Positions 9,099 through 18,191 are shown, numbered from the stretch's first letter. The stretch is DNA of 64,000 bases from Aquibacillus rhizosphaerae (GCF_030282825.1 NZ_JASTZU010000024.1:1-64000); one strand, 5' to 3'. The notes: generated by a model not told the origin, from the letters alone. A program made the numbers and translations.

Positions 9099-9113
9099 AA
9101 TAATGATAATCCA
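9099..9113 (-). promoter_or_regulatory. Second, weaker Fur-like box
   Basis: On the minus strand this 15-mer matches 10 of 14 fixed positions of the Bacillus Fur box TGATAATNATTATCA. It overlaps the start of the expected transcript, just downstream of the better box at 9134-9148. Confidence 0.35.
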
Positions 9114-9126
9114 ACTTAACATATTT

Positions 9127-9155
9127 ATTATAATGATAACGATTCTCAACATCAA
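9127..9155 (-). promoter_or_regulatory. Promoter of the transporter-mevalonate operon
   Basis: On the minus strand TTGATG (9155-9150), a 17-bp spacer and a perfect TATAAT (9132-9127) form a strong SigA promoter about 70 nt before the first gene. The spacer is almost entirely occupied by a Fur-like box. Confidence 0.7.
9134..9148 (-). promoter_or_regulatory. Fur-box-like operator
   Basis: TGAGAATCGTTATCA matches 12 of the 14 fixed bases of the 7-1-7 Fur box TGATAATNATTATCA. It lies between the -35 and -10 elements, a classic place for repression when iron is plentiful. PerR or Zur boxes are related in sequence and cannot be excluded. Confidence 0.6.
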
Positions 9156-9176
9156 TAATTTATTTAGGTTGGGCAG

Positions 9177-9192
9177 TGTGATTATTATCACA
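9177..9192. promoter_or_regulatory. FNR/CRP-family site TGTGA-N6-TCACA
   Basis: An exact 5-6-5 palindrome lies centred about 64 bp upstream of the expected leftward transcription start, close to a class I activator position, and about 175 bp before the rightward GGDEF-EAL gene. In Bacillus this motif is recognised by Fnr and its relatives. Which gene it serves is unclear. Confidence 0.45.
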
Positions 9193-9360
9193 TTTTGCGA
9201 TTTTTAAAGCAAATAGTTTAATTAGTTTGAGGAGTTTATTGGTTTTCTGGTTCTGTAATTCATATAAAATTGGTTGAAATTGTTAATATTTTACCGCTTG
9301 CCTTGAGCTTAAATAGGGTAATAATAAATAAGAAGTTAATAAATAGAAAGAAGGTGGCTT

Positions 9361-11418
9361 ATGAATAACCAAACCAGATTAAAAGCTTATTTGAAATCTA
9401 ATCGATTTTCTTATGATAAATTTATAGAAATACATTCGGATGCCATCTATATTTTGGATGAACATGGAGTATTAATTGATTATAATCAAGGGTTAATTGA
9501 ACTTACTGGATATTATAGTGAAGAATTAATGGGGAAAAGTTACCAATCGATGCTCTATCCAGAGGATATTTCAAAGGTGGGTAGCTTTTTTAATGAAGCG
9601 ATGGACGGGAAGGGAAAAAGGAGAAATTTTAGAATTGTTCATAAAAGTGGAGAAGTCAAAACAGTTTCTATAGATGCCGTCCCTATAAAAGTTGATGGAG
9701 ATATTTTGGGTCTTTTTGTAATTGGAAAAGATATAACAGGATGGTTAGAAGAAATAAAACAACAGAATAATAAATTTCAATCTTTAATAAAAAATTCTTC
9801 AGATATAATTAGTATTATTAATAAAAATGGAGAAATCGTTTATTTCAGTGATTCCCTAGAAACAGTCTTAGGTTTTAAAGTGGAGGAAATGACGGGAGAT
9901 TTATACCAAATCATGCACCCAGATGATATGGATAGAGCTCGTTTAGCGTTGCAAGAAGTACTTAGCAAAAGACCTGATCAAACGGTGAAAATTGAATTGC
10001 GATTAAAACATAAAAATGGCAATTGGTTAGACATCCAAGTTATTGCTACAAACCTTGTAGATGATCCGGATGTAAAAGGGATCGTGATAAACTACCGAGA
10101 TATAACCGATCTTAAAAGCGCACAAAATGAAATCCAATATATCGCTTACCATGATTACTTAACAGGTTTGCCCAACCGTAGATTTTTTGAAAAGAGTTTA
10201 GAAGATCAATTAATTTTGTCAAAAGAAGAACAGACTAAATTAGCGGTTTTGTTCGTTGATTTAGACAACTTTAAGTCGATTAATGATACGCTTGGGCATG
10301 ATAGTGGCGACATATTGTTGAAAACAGTTGCACAAACGTTAGAAAGAAGTGTTCCTAAAAAGGCAATGGTCTCTAGGTGGGGTGGCGATGAATTCTTTAT
10401 CATGATTCCGAATATTGCAGAGGTAACCGAGATATCAGAGGTAGCTAATCAAATTAAACACAATCTAAACGACACATTTACCCATAACCAATATGAATTT
10501 GTAATAACAGGTAGCATTGGCATAAGTGTTTTTCCGGAGTCGGGTCAGGATAAGCAGTCCCTGTTGAAGACAGCTGATCTGGCGATGTATCTAACGAAAG
10601 AACAAGGAAAAAACGACTTCCAGATTTTCACACAAGAGATGATGGAAAAAGCTAATGAAACGTTTTCTTTACAAAGAGATCTTAACCGGGCACTTGTAAA
10701 TAATGAATTTGAATTGTATTATCAGCCGAAAATTAGTGCCAAAGATGGTCAAATCTGTGGGGCAGAAGCGTTAATACGTTGGAACCACCCGAATCTTGGG
10801 ATGATTCCACCAAATGATTTTATCCATTTGGCAGAAGAGTCAGGGATGATTGTTCCGATTGGTGATTGGGTTTACCAAGAGGCATGTCGTCAACTAAGAC
10901 GATGGAAAGAAGCTGGAAAAGAGCAGATTAAAATATCTGTTAATTTTTCTACACTACAATTTTTACAAAAAGACTTGGTGAAACGTGTTGCAAGCTTTCT
11001 TGAAGAAAATGATATCGAAGGAAAGTGGATTGAAATTGAAATTACAGAAAGCATCCTTGTACATAGCGATCAAGAGTTATTAAACAAAGTAATAGAACTT
11101 AAAAAAATTGGTATTCAAATCGCATTGGATGATTTTGGGAAAGGTTATTCATCATTAGATTATTTAAGAAAATATGGCTTTAATACAATTAAGCTTGATC
11201 GCTCGTTTATCAGTGATATTGATACAAACGAAGAAAGTGCTGCTATTGCTAGCTTCATGATTGCACTCGGAAAAAAGCTAAACATTAATATTGTTGCAGA
11301 AGGAGTAGAACGGAAGGAACAGTTGGCAGTTTTAAAGAAACTTGAATGTGATGAACTCCAAGGTTACTTGTTTAGTAAACCAGTCCGGATTGCGGAGTTT
11401 GAAAAGCTATGGATGTAA
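9361..11418 (+). CDS. PAS-PAS-GGDEF-EAL cyclic-di-GMP signalling protein
   Basis: This 685-residue cytoplasmic protein has no membrane segment. Domains in order are PAS (about 20-130), PAS with a PAC end (about 140-255), GGDEF (about 265-425) and EAL (about 435-685). The cyclase motif is intact (RWGGDEF at about 341), as are EAL-domain marks: AEALIRW near 469, EITES, DDFGKGYSS, KLDRSF and VAEGVE. Both synthesis and breakdown of c-di-GMP are therefore possible, with the PAS domains sensing a cofactor or redox signal. I see no RxxD inhibitory site before GGDEF. It is divergent from the mevalonate operon, with AAGGTGG before the ATG. Confidence 0.9.
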   Translation: MNNQTRLKAYLKSNRFSYDKFIEIHSDAIYILDEHGVLIDYNQGLIELTGYYSEELMGKSYQSMLYPEDISKVGSFFNEAMDGKGKRRNFRIVHKSGEVKTVSIDAVPIKVDGDILGLFVIGKDITGWLEEIKQQNNKFQSLIKNSSDIISIINKNGEIVYFSDSLETVLGFKVEEMTGDLYQIMHPDDMDRARLALQEVLSKRPDQTVKIELRLKHKNGNWLDIQVIATNLVDDPDVKGIVINYRDITDLKSAQNEIQYIAYHDYLTGLPNRRFFEKSLEDQLILSKEEQTKLAVLFVDLDNFKSINDTLGHDSGDILLKTVAQTLERSVPKKAMVSRWGGDEFFIMIPNIAEVTEISEVANQIKHNLNDTFTHNQYEFVITGSIGISVFPESGQDKQSLLKTADLAMYLTKEQGKNDFQIFTQEMMEKANETFSLQRDLNRALVNNEFELYYQPKISAKDGQICGAEALIRWNHPNLGMIPPNDFIHLAEESGMIVPIGDWVYQEACRQLRRWKEAGKEQIKISVNFSTLQFLQKDLVKRVASFLEENDIEGKWIEIEITESILVHSDQELLNKVIELKKIGIQIALDDFGKGYSSLDYLRKYGFNTIKLDRSFISDIDTNEESAAIASFMIALGKKLNINIVAEGVERKEQLAVLKKLECDELQGYLFSKPVRIAEFEKLWM

Positions 11419-11454
11419 ATGATTCCATTCTTATTTTTAGTCAAACTTATGTGA

Positions 11455-11497
11455 AATAATACAGACGGAGGGTTTTATTCCTCGGTCTGTATTATAT
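11455..11497. terminator. Hairpin between convergent genes
   Basis: AATACAGACGGAGG pairs with CCTCGGTCTGTATT around a short loop. It straddles the stop codon of the leftward exporter gene and follows the GGDEF-EAL gene. The T tracts are weak, so it is a probable bidirectional terminator. Confidence 0.5.
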
Positions 11498-12695
11498 CTG
11501 TTTCATTTGACCTTGTTAATTTAAAGAAGGCTATGGAACCAATGAAGGATGTAACAAATAAAATGGTCCCCATTGGTATTGCTGTTTCTTCATTAATGCC
11601 AACGAGAGGAGAGACCATCGACCCGAGTAATAAGGGAAGCATACCTAAAACTGCACTTGCACTACCTGCACGTTGTCCTTGCTTTTCCATCGCTAAGGTA
11701 AACGTACTTGTAAGAATCATACCTATAGTAATCATGTAAATGAATATCGATAGGACAAGCATTGCTAATGGCCCTTCTATAATTGTCATGATCAAAAGAA
11801 GTAAAGTTGCACTAACTGAAATCATAACGGCGGTTCGAAGCAATTTTCTTTCGTGAATAAATGCGCCTAGACGTCCAATAAGAAAACTCCCCAAAATAAT
11901 AGCCAGACCATTAATACCGAATAGAATACTAAATGTTTGAGGTGACACACCATATATATTTTGATAGACAAATGGTGTCCCTGATACATAAGCAAAACTT
12001 CCACCATGGATAAAGCCTACGACTAATGCGTAACCAATAAAGGAACGGTCTTTCATTAGATTTCCTATCGTACGAATGGAATGCCCGAAAGAGCTTGGGA
12101 TACGTCTTTCTTTTGACAACGTTTCTTCTAACTTCAGTGCAACTGTTACGACAATGATAAGTCCCAGTAAACTTAAGAAAAAGAATATCGTATGCCAGCT
12201 AGCATTTGGCAACAATAAGATTGCTCCACCAGCCATTGGTGCAATCATCGGTGCCGTTGCATTAATTACCATTAAAAGTGCAAAGAATTTGGTAAGCTCT
12301 CTTCCACTAAATACATCTCGGACAACTGCGCGAGAAAGAACAATTCCAGCTGAAGCAGTAAAACCTTGTAAAAATCGCGCTACTACTAATGTAGTAATGT
12401 TAGGCGCAAGGGCACAAAGCAGGGAGGCTATGGCAAACAAGGAAATCGATATTAATAAAGGCTTTCTTCTTCCTTGAGCATCACTAATTGGACCTACAAA
12501 GATCTGACCAATGGCAAGGCCAATTAAACATGCTGTTAAACTAAGTTGTACTAACGAGGCACGAGCGTTTAAATCTTCGGCAATACCAGGGAAACTAGGT
12601 AAATACATGTCAATATTAAGTGGTCCTAATATACCAAGCATAGCAAGTAAAAATGCTAATCCTAAACGCTCTTTTCCTGTTGGATTATGTAACAT
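11475..12695 (-). CDS. Bcr/CflA-type MFS drug exporter
   Basis: This major facilitator has 12 membrane segments and 406 residues from the chosen start, matching proton-driven Bcr/CflA multidrug exporters. Marks are GPLNIDMYLPSFP in TM1, the loop GPISDAQGRRKP after TM2 and RFLQGFTASAGIVLSRAVVRD in TM4. The ATG at 12695 is preferred over the GTG at 12707, because AGAAAGGTG, the ribosome site, includes that GTG. The gene stands alone. The substrate is unknown (Bcr relatives export bicyclomycin and sulfonamides). Confidence 0.85.
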   Translation of the reverse strand: MLHNPTGKERLGLAFLLAMLGILGPLNIDMYLPSFPGIAEDLNARASLVQLSLTACLIGLAIGQIFVGPISDAQGRRKPLLISISLFAIASLLCALAPNITTLVVARFLQGFTASAGIVLSRAVVRDVFSGRELTKFFALLMVINATAPMIAPMAGGAILLLPNASWHTIFFFLSLLGLIIVVTVALKLEETLSKERRIPSSFGHSIRTIGNLMKDRSFIGYALVVGFIHGGSFAYVSGTPFVYQNIYGVSPQTFSILFGINGLAIILGSFLIGRLGAFIHERKLLRTAVMISVSATLLLLIMTIIEGPLAMLVLSIFIYMITIGMILTSTFTLAMEKQGQRAGSASAVLGMLPLLLGSMVSPLVGINEETAIPMGTILFVTSFIGSIAFFKLTRSNETDIIQTEE

Positions 12696-12842
12696 AAATC
12701 TAAACACCTTTCTAGTTCAAATGAAAGTTTATATTTAAGGCTCTTTTCGCAAATATTATTGCTATAAAGCCCTCGAACTTGATGTGAAGTTTGTACTAAG
12801 TATTCTTAACTTTTTGTATTATTTCTAGTTCATTGGTAATTA

Positions 12843-12955
12843 CGCCGCTTTGGATCCGTGGGGAACGCTTCAGTCTCCTCGCTCGCAAAAAACGCTGAAG
12901 CGGTGCCCTAAGGTGTGCGACTGCCCGGAGCGAAAATCAACATAGCTGTTAGTGC
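12843..12955. repeat. Bacillaceae-type GC-rich intergenic repeat, copy 2 (inverted)
   Basis: The GC-rich block contains ATCCGTGGGGAACGCTTCAG, CTCCTCGCTCGC, CGCTGAAGCG and GTGCGACTGCCCGGAGCG. It resembles the complement of copy 1 at 68-262. GCTTCAG and CTGAAGC form an internal stem. The rest of 12696-13120 is AT-rich with no gene that I can see. Confidence 0.5.
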
Positions 12956-13134
12956 GACTTTATATATTATCTATCATAACAATTTAAGATAACAGCCATA
13001 TTTAAAGAACCAATATATAGTAACATAAATTAATCTATTTATTTTAAAATTCGCACCAATAGGGATAAATTCTGGTTTCTTTTTTAACTAACCTATAATA
13101 TTAATGTGAAGAATGAATAGAAAGGATGAGGATG

Positions 13135-13857
13135 ATGGGACAAAATTTAAAAGGTAAGATTGCATATATTACAGGTGCAAGTAGTGGTATAGGCCGGTCA
13201 ACAGTACTTGAATTGGCTAAAGAAGGTGTCCACGTAGGTTTGATTGCTCGAACAGAAAAAAAGCTACAAGAAGTAGCAAAAGAAGCAGAGAGTCATGGTG
13301 TTAGAGTGAGTATAGCAGTAGCAAATATAGCACAGATGGAGGAAGTAGATGAAGCAGTAGCAAGCTTACAAGCCAATCTAGGTCCAGCGGATATACTTAT
13401 AAATAATGCTGGGATAGGGATGCATGGCTCATTCTTAGAAACTGATCCAAAAGACTGGAAGCGTACATTTGAGGTAAATGTTTTTGGTACGTACCATGTT
13501 ACAAGAGCCGTCCTACCGCAAATGATTACCAAAGATCAAGGGGATATCATCAACATTTCTTCTAGTAATGGCTTGAAGGGAACAGCTGGATCTACGGCGT
13601 ATAGTGGTTCGAAATTTGCTATCCAAGGAATGACTGAGGCACTTATGCAAGAAGTACGCCGCAACAATGTACGTGTTTTCACACTGAACCCGAGTCTAGT
13701 AGCTACAGAATTAGCCTTTGGGGATCAATTAGAAGAAAAAAATCAAGACAAGTTCATGCAACCAGAAGACTTAGCCGAATATATGGTGTCACAACTTAAA
13801 CTTAATCCGCGTATATTCATCAAACAATCACTACAATGGGCAACAAACCCGTTTTAG
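13135..13857 (+). CDS. Short-chain dehydrogenase/reductase
   Basis: This classical SDR of about 240 residues is NAD(P)H-dependent and acts on a keto or hydroxy group of unknown substrate. The cofactor motif TGASSGIG, the NNAG stretch (ILINNAGIG) and the catalytic Ser and YxxxK (YSGSK) are all present. It resembles FabG/YqjQ-type cytosolic reductases. AAAGGA precedes three in-frame ATGs (13126, 13132, 13135); the first overlaps the ribosome site, so 13132 or 13135 is more likely. It is a single-gene unit. Confidence 0.85.
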   Translation: MGQNLKGKIAYITGASSGIGRSTVLELAKEGVHVGLIARTEKKLQEVAKEAESHGVRVSIAVANIAQMEEVDEAVASLQANLGPADILINNAGIGMHGSFLETDPKDWKRTFEVNVFGTYHVTRAVLPQMITKDQGDIINISSSNGLKGTAGSTAYSGSKFAIQGMTEALMQEVRRNNVRVFTLNPSLVATELAFGDQLEEKNQDKFMQPEDLAEYMVSQLKLNPRIFIKQSLQWATNPF

Positions 13858-13862
13858 GGATA

Positions 13863-13881
13863 TGGGGACAGTGAGCCTGTC
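13863..13881 (+). terminator. Weak terminator-like hairpin
   Basis: GGGACAG and CTGTCCC form a 7-bp stem directly after the SDR gene. The following tract is only moderately T-rich. Its sequence type (GGGGACAG...CTGTCCC) recurs in Bacillaceae intergenic regions. Confidence 0.4.
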
Positions 13882-13922
13882 CCTGTCATTTCACGTATTA
13901 AGAATAAGAAATAGAGCCACTT

Positions 13923-14774
13923 TTAAACTTCTAATCCTGCAATACCGAGACCTCCGGGACCAGCATGGGTCGAAATCATAGCGCCTGCTTGAATCCATCG
14001 TACATTTTCGAAGCCATTTTCTTTTGCGATCTCATCCATTTGTTGCTTGATTGTTTCATCTAACCCGATTGAGTATATGAAATACAATTGGTTACGGTTG
14101 ATATCGTATTTGTTTAAATAGTCTCGCATGAGTCTTTCAGTTATTCCGCTCATTTTTCCACGATATTTTTTAGTTGAAACAAGTTTTCCATCAATTAACT
14201 CAATTAATGGTTTAATTTTCAACAAAGCACCACCAAGATAAGCTACATTACTTACACGTCCACCTGCTCTTAGGAATTCTAAGCTACCAGGAACGAAAGC
14301 AAGTTTTGATTTAGGAACGATTGCTTCAATTTTTTTCACTAACTGTTCAGGTTTTATTGTCGGTTCTTTTTCTAATAAGGTAACAGCATAAAGTACAACA
14401 GCAGCCAAACCGCCCGTAACGTTAAGTGCATCAATGAGAAAAAGATCATCAAAATCTTCTGATGCAATCACTGCATGTTGGAAGGACGAAGATGCTTTTG
14501 ACGTATAGCCAATATGAACAATAATGCAATCCGGATAATCTTCTCGTATCTTTGTAAAGAATTCTTGATATTCATTTGGGTTTGTAGACGTGGTGAAGGG
14601 TATTTTTTTTGTGCGTTCATAATAATTATAAATGTCTGTGACTGGTAAAGAACCATCTAAGTAATCCTTACTATCCATGACGATGTGCATTGGGACGACC
14701 TGCACTTCATGTTTTTTTGCTAAATCATCAGGTACATCGGCTCCACTCTCTGTTGATAATATAATTTTTCTCAT
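13923..14774 (-). CDS. DegV family fatty-acid-binding protein (FakB-like)
   Basis: This 283-residue DegV-fold protein binds a fatty acid. Relatives (FakB) present exogenous fatty acids to the kinase FakA. Family marks are STESGADVPDDLAKKH, FTTSTNPNEYQEFF, HIGYTSKASSSFQHA, FLRAGGRVSNVAYLGGALLKIKP and the C-terminal HAGPGGLGIAG. AAAGGGG precedes the ATG. No kinase partner gene is adjacent, as is usual for dispersed fakB copies. Confidence 0.9.
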   Translation of the reverse strand: MRKIILSTESGADVPDDLAKKHEVQVVPMHIVMDSKDYLDGSLPVTDIYNYYERTKKIPFTTSTNPNEYQEFFTKIREDYPDCIIVHIGYTSKASSSFQHAVIASEDFDDLFLIDALNVTGGLAAVVLYAVTLLEKEPTIKPEQLVKKIEAIVPKSKLAFVPGSLEFLRAGGRVSNVAYLGGALLKIKPLIELIDGKLVSTKKYRGKMSGITERLMRDYLNKYDINRNQLYFIYSIGLDETIKQQMDEIAKENGFENVRWIQAGAMISTHAGPGGLGIAGLEV

Positions 14775-15130
14775 TATACAACCCCTTTTATTAGCGAATT
14801 TGTTATTGTACGTAATGTATTATTCCCCTCTTACTATACATGAAAATGGCTAGTCATACTATGTGAACAATAATATTGGAATTAGGCTGATGCATTATTG
14901 ATTCTTAGATATTATTAAATAAAAGTCGAAATTTACTTATCCTCAACTAATACTAAATACGATAGTCATCAATTAACATTATTATACCGTTATACAACTT
15001 TTAAAACTTACTATGTTCGTGTTTCTCGGATTATTTGCTTTCTAACTCTAGGATATTGCTAAGTTCATTATTATGAAATCCTTATAAAACTATGATAATC
15101 TGAAAGTATGAAGAGAAGGAGGGCTTTAAG
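14775..15130. other. Gene-free divergent intergenic region
   Basis: This is AT-rich DNA between the divergent degV and aldo-keto reductase genes. It should hold both promoters, but I see no convincing -35/-10 pair and no repeat. Confidence 0.5.
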
Positions 15131-15976
15131 ATGGGGAAAACAATTCCAGAAGTAACACTTAATGACGGCCTTACATTACCGGTTATAGGTTTAGGTACAT
15201 ACAAATTGAAGGGGAATCAAGGTGTAAAATCTATACAAACAGCAATTGAGGATAGTGGTTATCGTCTTATTGATTCTGCTTATAATTATGAGAATGAAGG
15301 TACTGTAGGTGAAGCTGTTAAACGTAGTTCAGTTCCAAGAGAACAATTACGGATTGCCTCCAAATTGCCGGGACGTTATCAAGCGTATGACCAAGCAATT
15401 ACCACCGTTGAGGAATCTCTTTACCGTGCCAACCTTGATTATTATGATTTATACTTGATTCATTGGCCTAACCCTAAACAAGATAACTATGTGGAAGCTT
15501 GGCAAGCATTAATTGATGCGAAAAAACAGGGTCTTATTCGTTCTATCGGTGTTTGCAATTTCTTACCTGAACATTTGGAACGTTTAAATAAAGAAACTGG
15601 TGTGAAGCCAAGTATTAACCAAATTGAATTACATCCATTTTTTAACCAAGAACAACAAATAAAGTGGCATATGGAAAATAATATCCAGACACAATCTTGG
15701 AGTCCGTTAGCAAAAGCCAAAGAAATATTAGATAATACAATGCTTCAACAAATTGCCAAAAATCACAACAAGTCGATAACACAAGTTATATTGCGTTGGC
15801 ATTATCAACTGGGGACAATTGCCATTCCTAAATCTTCATCGGCTAAAAGACAACGAGATAATATAACAATTTTTGATTTTTCTTTAGATGATACAGAAAT
15901 GAATCTCATTTCAGGATTAACACAATCGGATGGTAGGATTAACAATCAAGATCCTGCTTTTTATGAAGAGTTTTAA
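15131..15976 (+). CDS. Aldo/keto reductase
   Basis: This 281-residue NADPH-dependent aldo-keto reductase has the (beta/alpha)8 fold and reduces aldehydes or ketones. The catalytic set is visible: Asp48 and Tyr53 in IDSAYNY, Lys in IASKLPG and His in LIHWPNP. The cofactor-binding IPKSSSAKR lies near the C-terminus. It resembles the 2,5-diketogluconate reductase/YvgN-YtbE group that handles methylglyoxal and other aldehydes. GGAGGG precedes the ATG. It is a monocistronic unit ending in the hairpin at 15987-16033. Confidence 0.9.
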   Translation: MGKTIPEVTLNDGLTLPVIGLGTYKLKGNQGVKSIQTAIEDSGYRLIDSAYNYENEGTVGEAVKRSSVPREQLRIASKLPGRYQAYDQAITTVEESLYRANLDYYDLYLIHWPNPKQDNYVEAWQALIDAKKQGLIRSIGVCNFLPEHLERLNKETGVKPSINQIELHPFFNQEQQIKWHMENNIQTQSWSPLAKAKEILDNTMLQQIAKNHNKSITQVILRWHYQLGTIAIPKSSSAKRQRDNITIFDFSLDDTEMNLISGLTQSDGRINNQDPAFYEEF

Positions 15977-15986
15977 TCAAATTAAA

Positions 15987-16033
15987 TGGCAGGCAGCCCA
16001 TGTGAACACTTGTCCATATGGGGTGCCTGTCAT
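15987..16033 (+). terminator. Terminator after the aldo/keto reductase gene
   Basis: GGCAGGCA-CCCAT pairs with ATGGG-TGCCTGTC in an imperfect long stem, followed by a moderately T-rich tract. It could serve the convergent gene at 16065-16382 as well. Confidence 0.55.
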
Positions 16034-16064
16034 ATTCTTCATTTAAAAATGGAAATAAATCATA

Positions 16065-16382
16065 TTATTTCTGGCTCTCAAGTATTCCTAATGAGCTAAT
16101 ATCTGACTTTGTTTGCTCCGTACCTACTTCATATATTTTGCGATACAATTTTTCTATTTTCGTCTGAAAGTCATTGCGTTCATTATCTACATCGTTTTCC
16201 GAGAGAGGTTGTGAAAATACCGGTTTCGCATCTTTATCAATAGATAACACTTCTCTTAAAAGGAATTCCAAATCGTATAGTTCATTTTCTTCTACTTTCA
16301 CTTCAAAATACGTATGATTTTTATCAAGTTTAGCTTTATCTATTCGTCCAGCATCTATCGAAATAAAATATGTCTTTTTCAT
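16065..16382 (-). CDS. Conserved hypothetical protein
   Basis: This 105-residue soluble, acidic protein starts KKTYFISIDAGRIDK. The middle part (EVKVEENELYDLEFLLREV) suggests a beta strand followed by helix, and the last third is helical and charged. AAAGGAG is directly followed by TTG, so the ATG 9 nt later (16382) is the better start than 16391. I do not recognise the family. Confidence 0.65.
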   Translation of the reverse strand: MKKTYFISIDAGRIDKAKLDKNHTYFEVKVEENELYDLEFLLREVLSIDKDAKPVFSQPLSENDVDNERNDFQTKIEKLYRKIYEVGTEQTKSDISSLGILESQK

Positions 16383-16494
16383 TATATTCAACTCCTTTAT
16401 TAAAATTTATTCAACAAATTCCCTTCTTGAAGTATGCTAAACATAGGACCATTTTTTGCTAATATAGTTGGCACAAGTTAGAAGGGAGAAAACG

Positions 16495-17418
16495 ATGGAA
16501 CTACAAAAAAAATTCATATCAAATGTACGTTTGTATTTTAAAGACCAAGGTGAAGATTGGTTGAAAAAATTACCAAATGTGACTGATTACTCTAAGCAAC
16601 GTTGGGCGTTAAATATCCTAGAGCCTTATTCACTTTCAATAAACTACGTGGCACCAGCATTTAAAGATGATGGAACACAAGTAGTTGTGAAAATGTGTAT
16701 TTCGGAACAAGAGTTTTTGGATGAATTAGAGACTTTAAAATTATTTAATGGAAAAGGAATTGCGAGGCTTATTGATTTTGATAGAGAAAACCGGATCTTG
16801 TTACTAGAAAAAATTTCACCTGGTCATACACTAGCAGAGGTAAAGGACGATGCTGATGCTTGTCGGTTTGCAGCAAATGTGATTAGGCAATTAGTTGTAC
16901 CTGCACCAGATGAAACCATAATTCAAACTACCAAAGCAAGGGAGAAAAGTCTTCGGAATATAATGGATACACACCCAAATGGGATTGGGCCAATTTCGAA
17001 AACAATGCTAGAGAAGGCGTTAAGCCTATTTACATACCTTCATAACACACCCAAACAACGATGGCTACTTCATGGAGACTTTCATCACTATAATATAATT
17101 GAATCCGGAAACAACACATGGACGGCTATTGACCCTAAAGGCTTAATAGGCGAAATCGAATATGACTTGATTCAATACTTACTGAATAAATTACCAGAGC
17201 AGGGAGCAAATCAAGTGATTGAAAAAAGAGTAGCTATTTTTACAAAAGAACTTAGTTTAGATAAGGAGCGACTTTTGCTCTGGGGATATTGTCATACTGT
17301 ACTCGCTACTGCTTGGACTGTTGATGACGAGAGCTATAATCATAGTTTTTTTCAAGGCATTGAGATTTTTGAAAAGTTATATAAAGCTAGTTATGGAAAT
17401 CTATTAGAACGGGATTAA
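16495..17418 (+). CDS. APH(6)/hydroxyurea-type phosphotransferase family protein
   Basis: This 307-residue kinase-like protein belongs to the family of streptomycin 6-phosphotransferases and hydroxyurea kinases. The Brenner motif is clear (LLHGDFHHYNII, with catalytic Asp and metal-binding Asn), followed by AIDPKGLIGEIEYDL in place of the DFG loop. The N-terminal ATP lobe has VVVKM and a LLLEKISPG hinge. The ATG at 16495 follows AGAAGGGAG; the upstream TTG at 16468 lies before that site. It may confer aminoglycoside tolerance, but many chromosomal members have unknown substrates. Confidence 0.8.
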   Translation: MELQKKFISNVRLYFKDQGEDWLKKLPNVTDYSKQRWALNILEPYSLSINYVAPAFKDDGTQVVVKMCISEQEFLDELETLKLFNGKGIARLIDFDRENRILLLEKISPGHTLAEVKDDADACRFAANVIRQLVVPAPDETIIQTTKAREKSLRNIMDTHPNGIGPISKTMLEKALSLFTYLHNTPKQRWLLHGDFHHYNIIESGNNTWTAIDPKGLIGEIEYDLIQYLLNKLPEQGANQVIEKRVAIFTKELSLDKERLLLWGYCHTVLATAWTVDDESYNHSFFQGIEIFEKLYKASYGNLLERD

Positions 17419-17561
17419 AGTAAAGCTAGAATTATAAGATAAATAAATTAGTAATAGCTCTTTTATGGAATGTAACTGGGACCAACTAATCATATGTATG
17501 AAATTATATTTAGCATATATTATACTTTTTTATTACCTATAAAAGCCATATTCCTTTTACA

Positions 17562-17759
17562 TCCAGGGAAGTAATAGAGTGTAACGACTCTTGGGAATGG
17601 GTACCTGGTTTAACCTATATAAATGGGGTAGATAGCACAAAAGTTGAAAAGGAAATAAATCGTTTCAGTTTTGGGTTATATAATGATGAAAAGACAGATG
17701 AACATGTAAAAGCTACGTATGCTTTAGTATTTAAGAAAATAGAAGAATTGAATGTTTAA
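17562..17759 (+). pseudogene. Orphan coding remnant without a start
   Basis: An open frame ends at 17757-17759 and reads like a real protein end (WEWVPGLTYINGVDS... ATYALVFKKIEELNV), but has no ATG/GTG/TTG or ribosome site after the upstream stop near 17510. It is probably the 3' piece of a lost gene. The family is not recognised. The rest of 17419-17904 is AT-rich and empty. Confidence 0.35.
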
Positions 17760-17904
17760 AATAAACATAAATAAAATTTGTTGTTTAATAGATGCGATTT
17801 GTGTATGAAGATAATCGCTCTTTACTAATTGCCAGTAACGATTTTTGATCAATTGATGATTGTTAATTAGTAAGTAAGAAATTTACTATTTATGGAGGGA
17901 TTTG

Positions 17905-18168
17905 GTGTCTTTAACTTATTTATTTCTCTTTGTGGCAGGGATAGTTTTAGGATTGGCGCTAGGGTATTTAGAAAAGAAAGAAAAAGGGTTCAAAAATGTA
18001 TCCAAACAGGTTATTAGTACTTTATTTCTAGTTTCAATACTTATAATAATAATAGGATTTACAATAGCACATGCTACCGTTGTTCATATAGGGATTTATA
18101 TATTTATTCCAGTATTAGCTATATTTTTGGTAAGAAAAACATTTATATATGCTGAAACTAAAAACTAA
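17905..18168 (+). CDS. Small three-TM membrane protein
   Basis: This 87-residue protein has three membrane segments (about residues 2-20, 34-52 and 58-76) with a charged KKEKGFKNVSK loop. GGAGG lies 6 nt before the GTG at 17905, better placed than for the TTG at 17902. I do not recognise the family. A perfect 8-bp hairpin follows at 18192-18216. Confidence 0.55.
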   Translation: MSLTYLFLFVAGIVLGLALGYLEKKEKGFKNVSKQVISTLFLVSILIIIIGFTIAHATVVHIGIYIFIPVLAIFLVRKTFIYAETKN

Positions 18169-18191
18169 GCTAACTTGATGCACGTCCGAAT

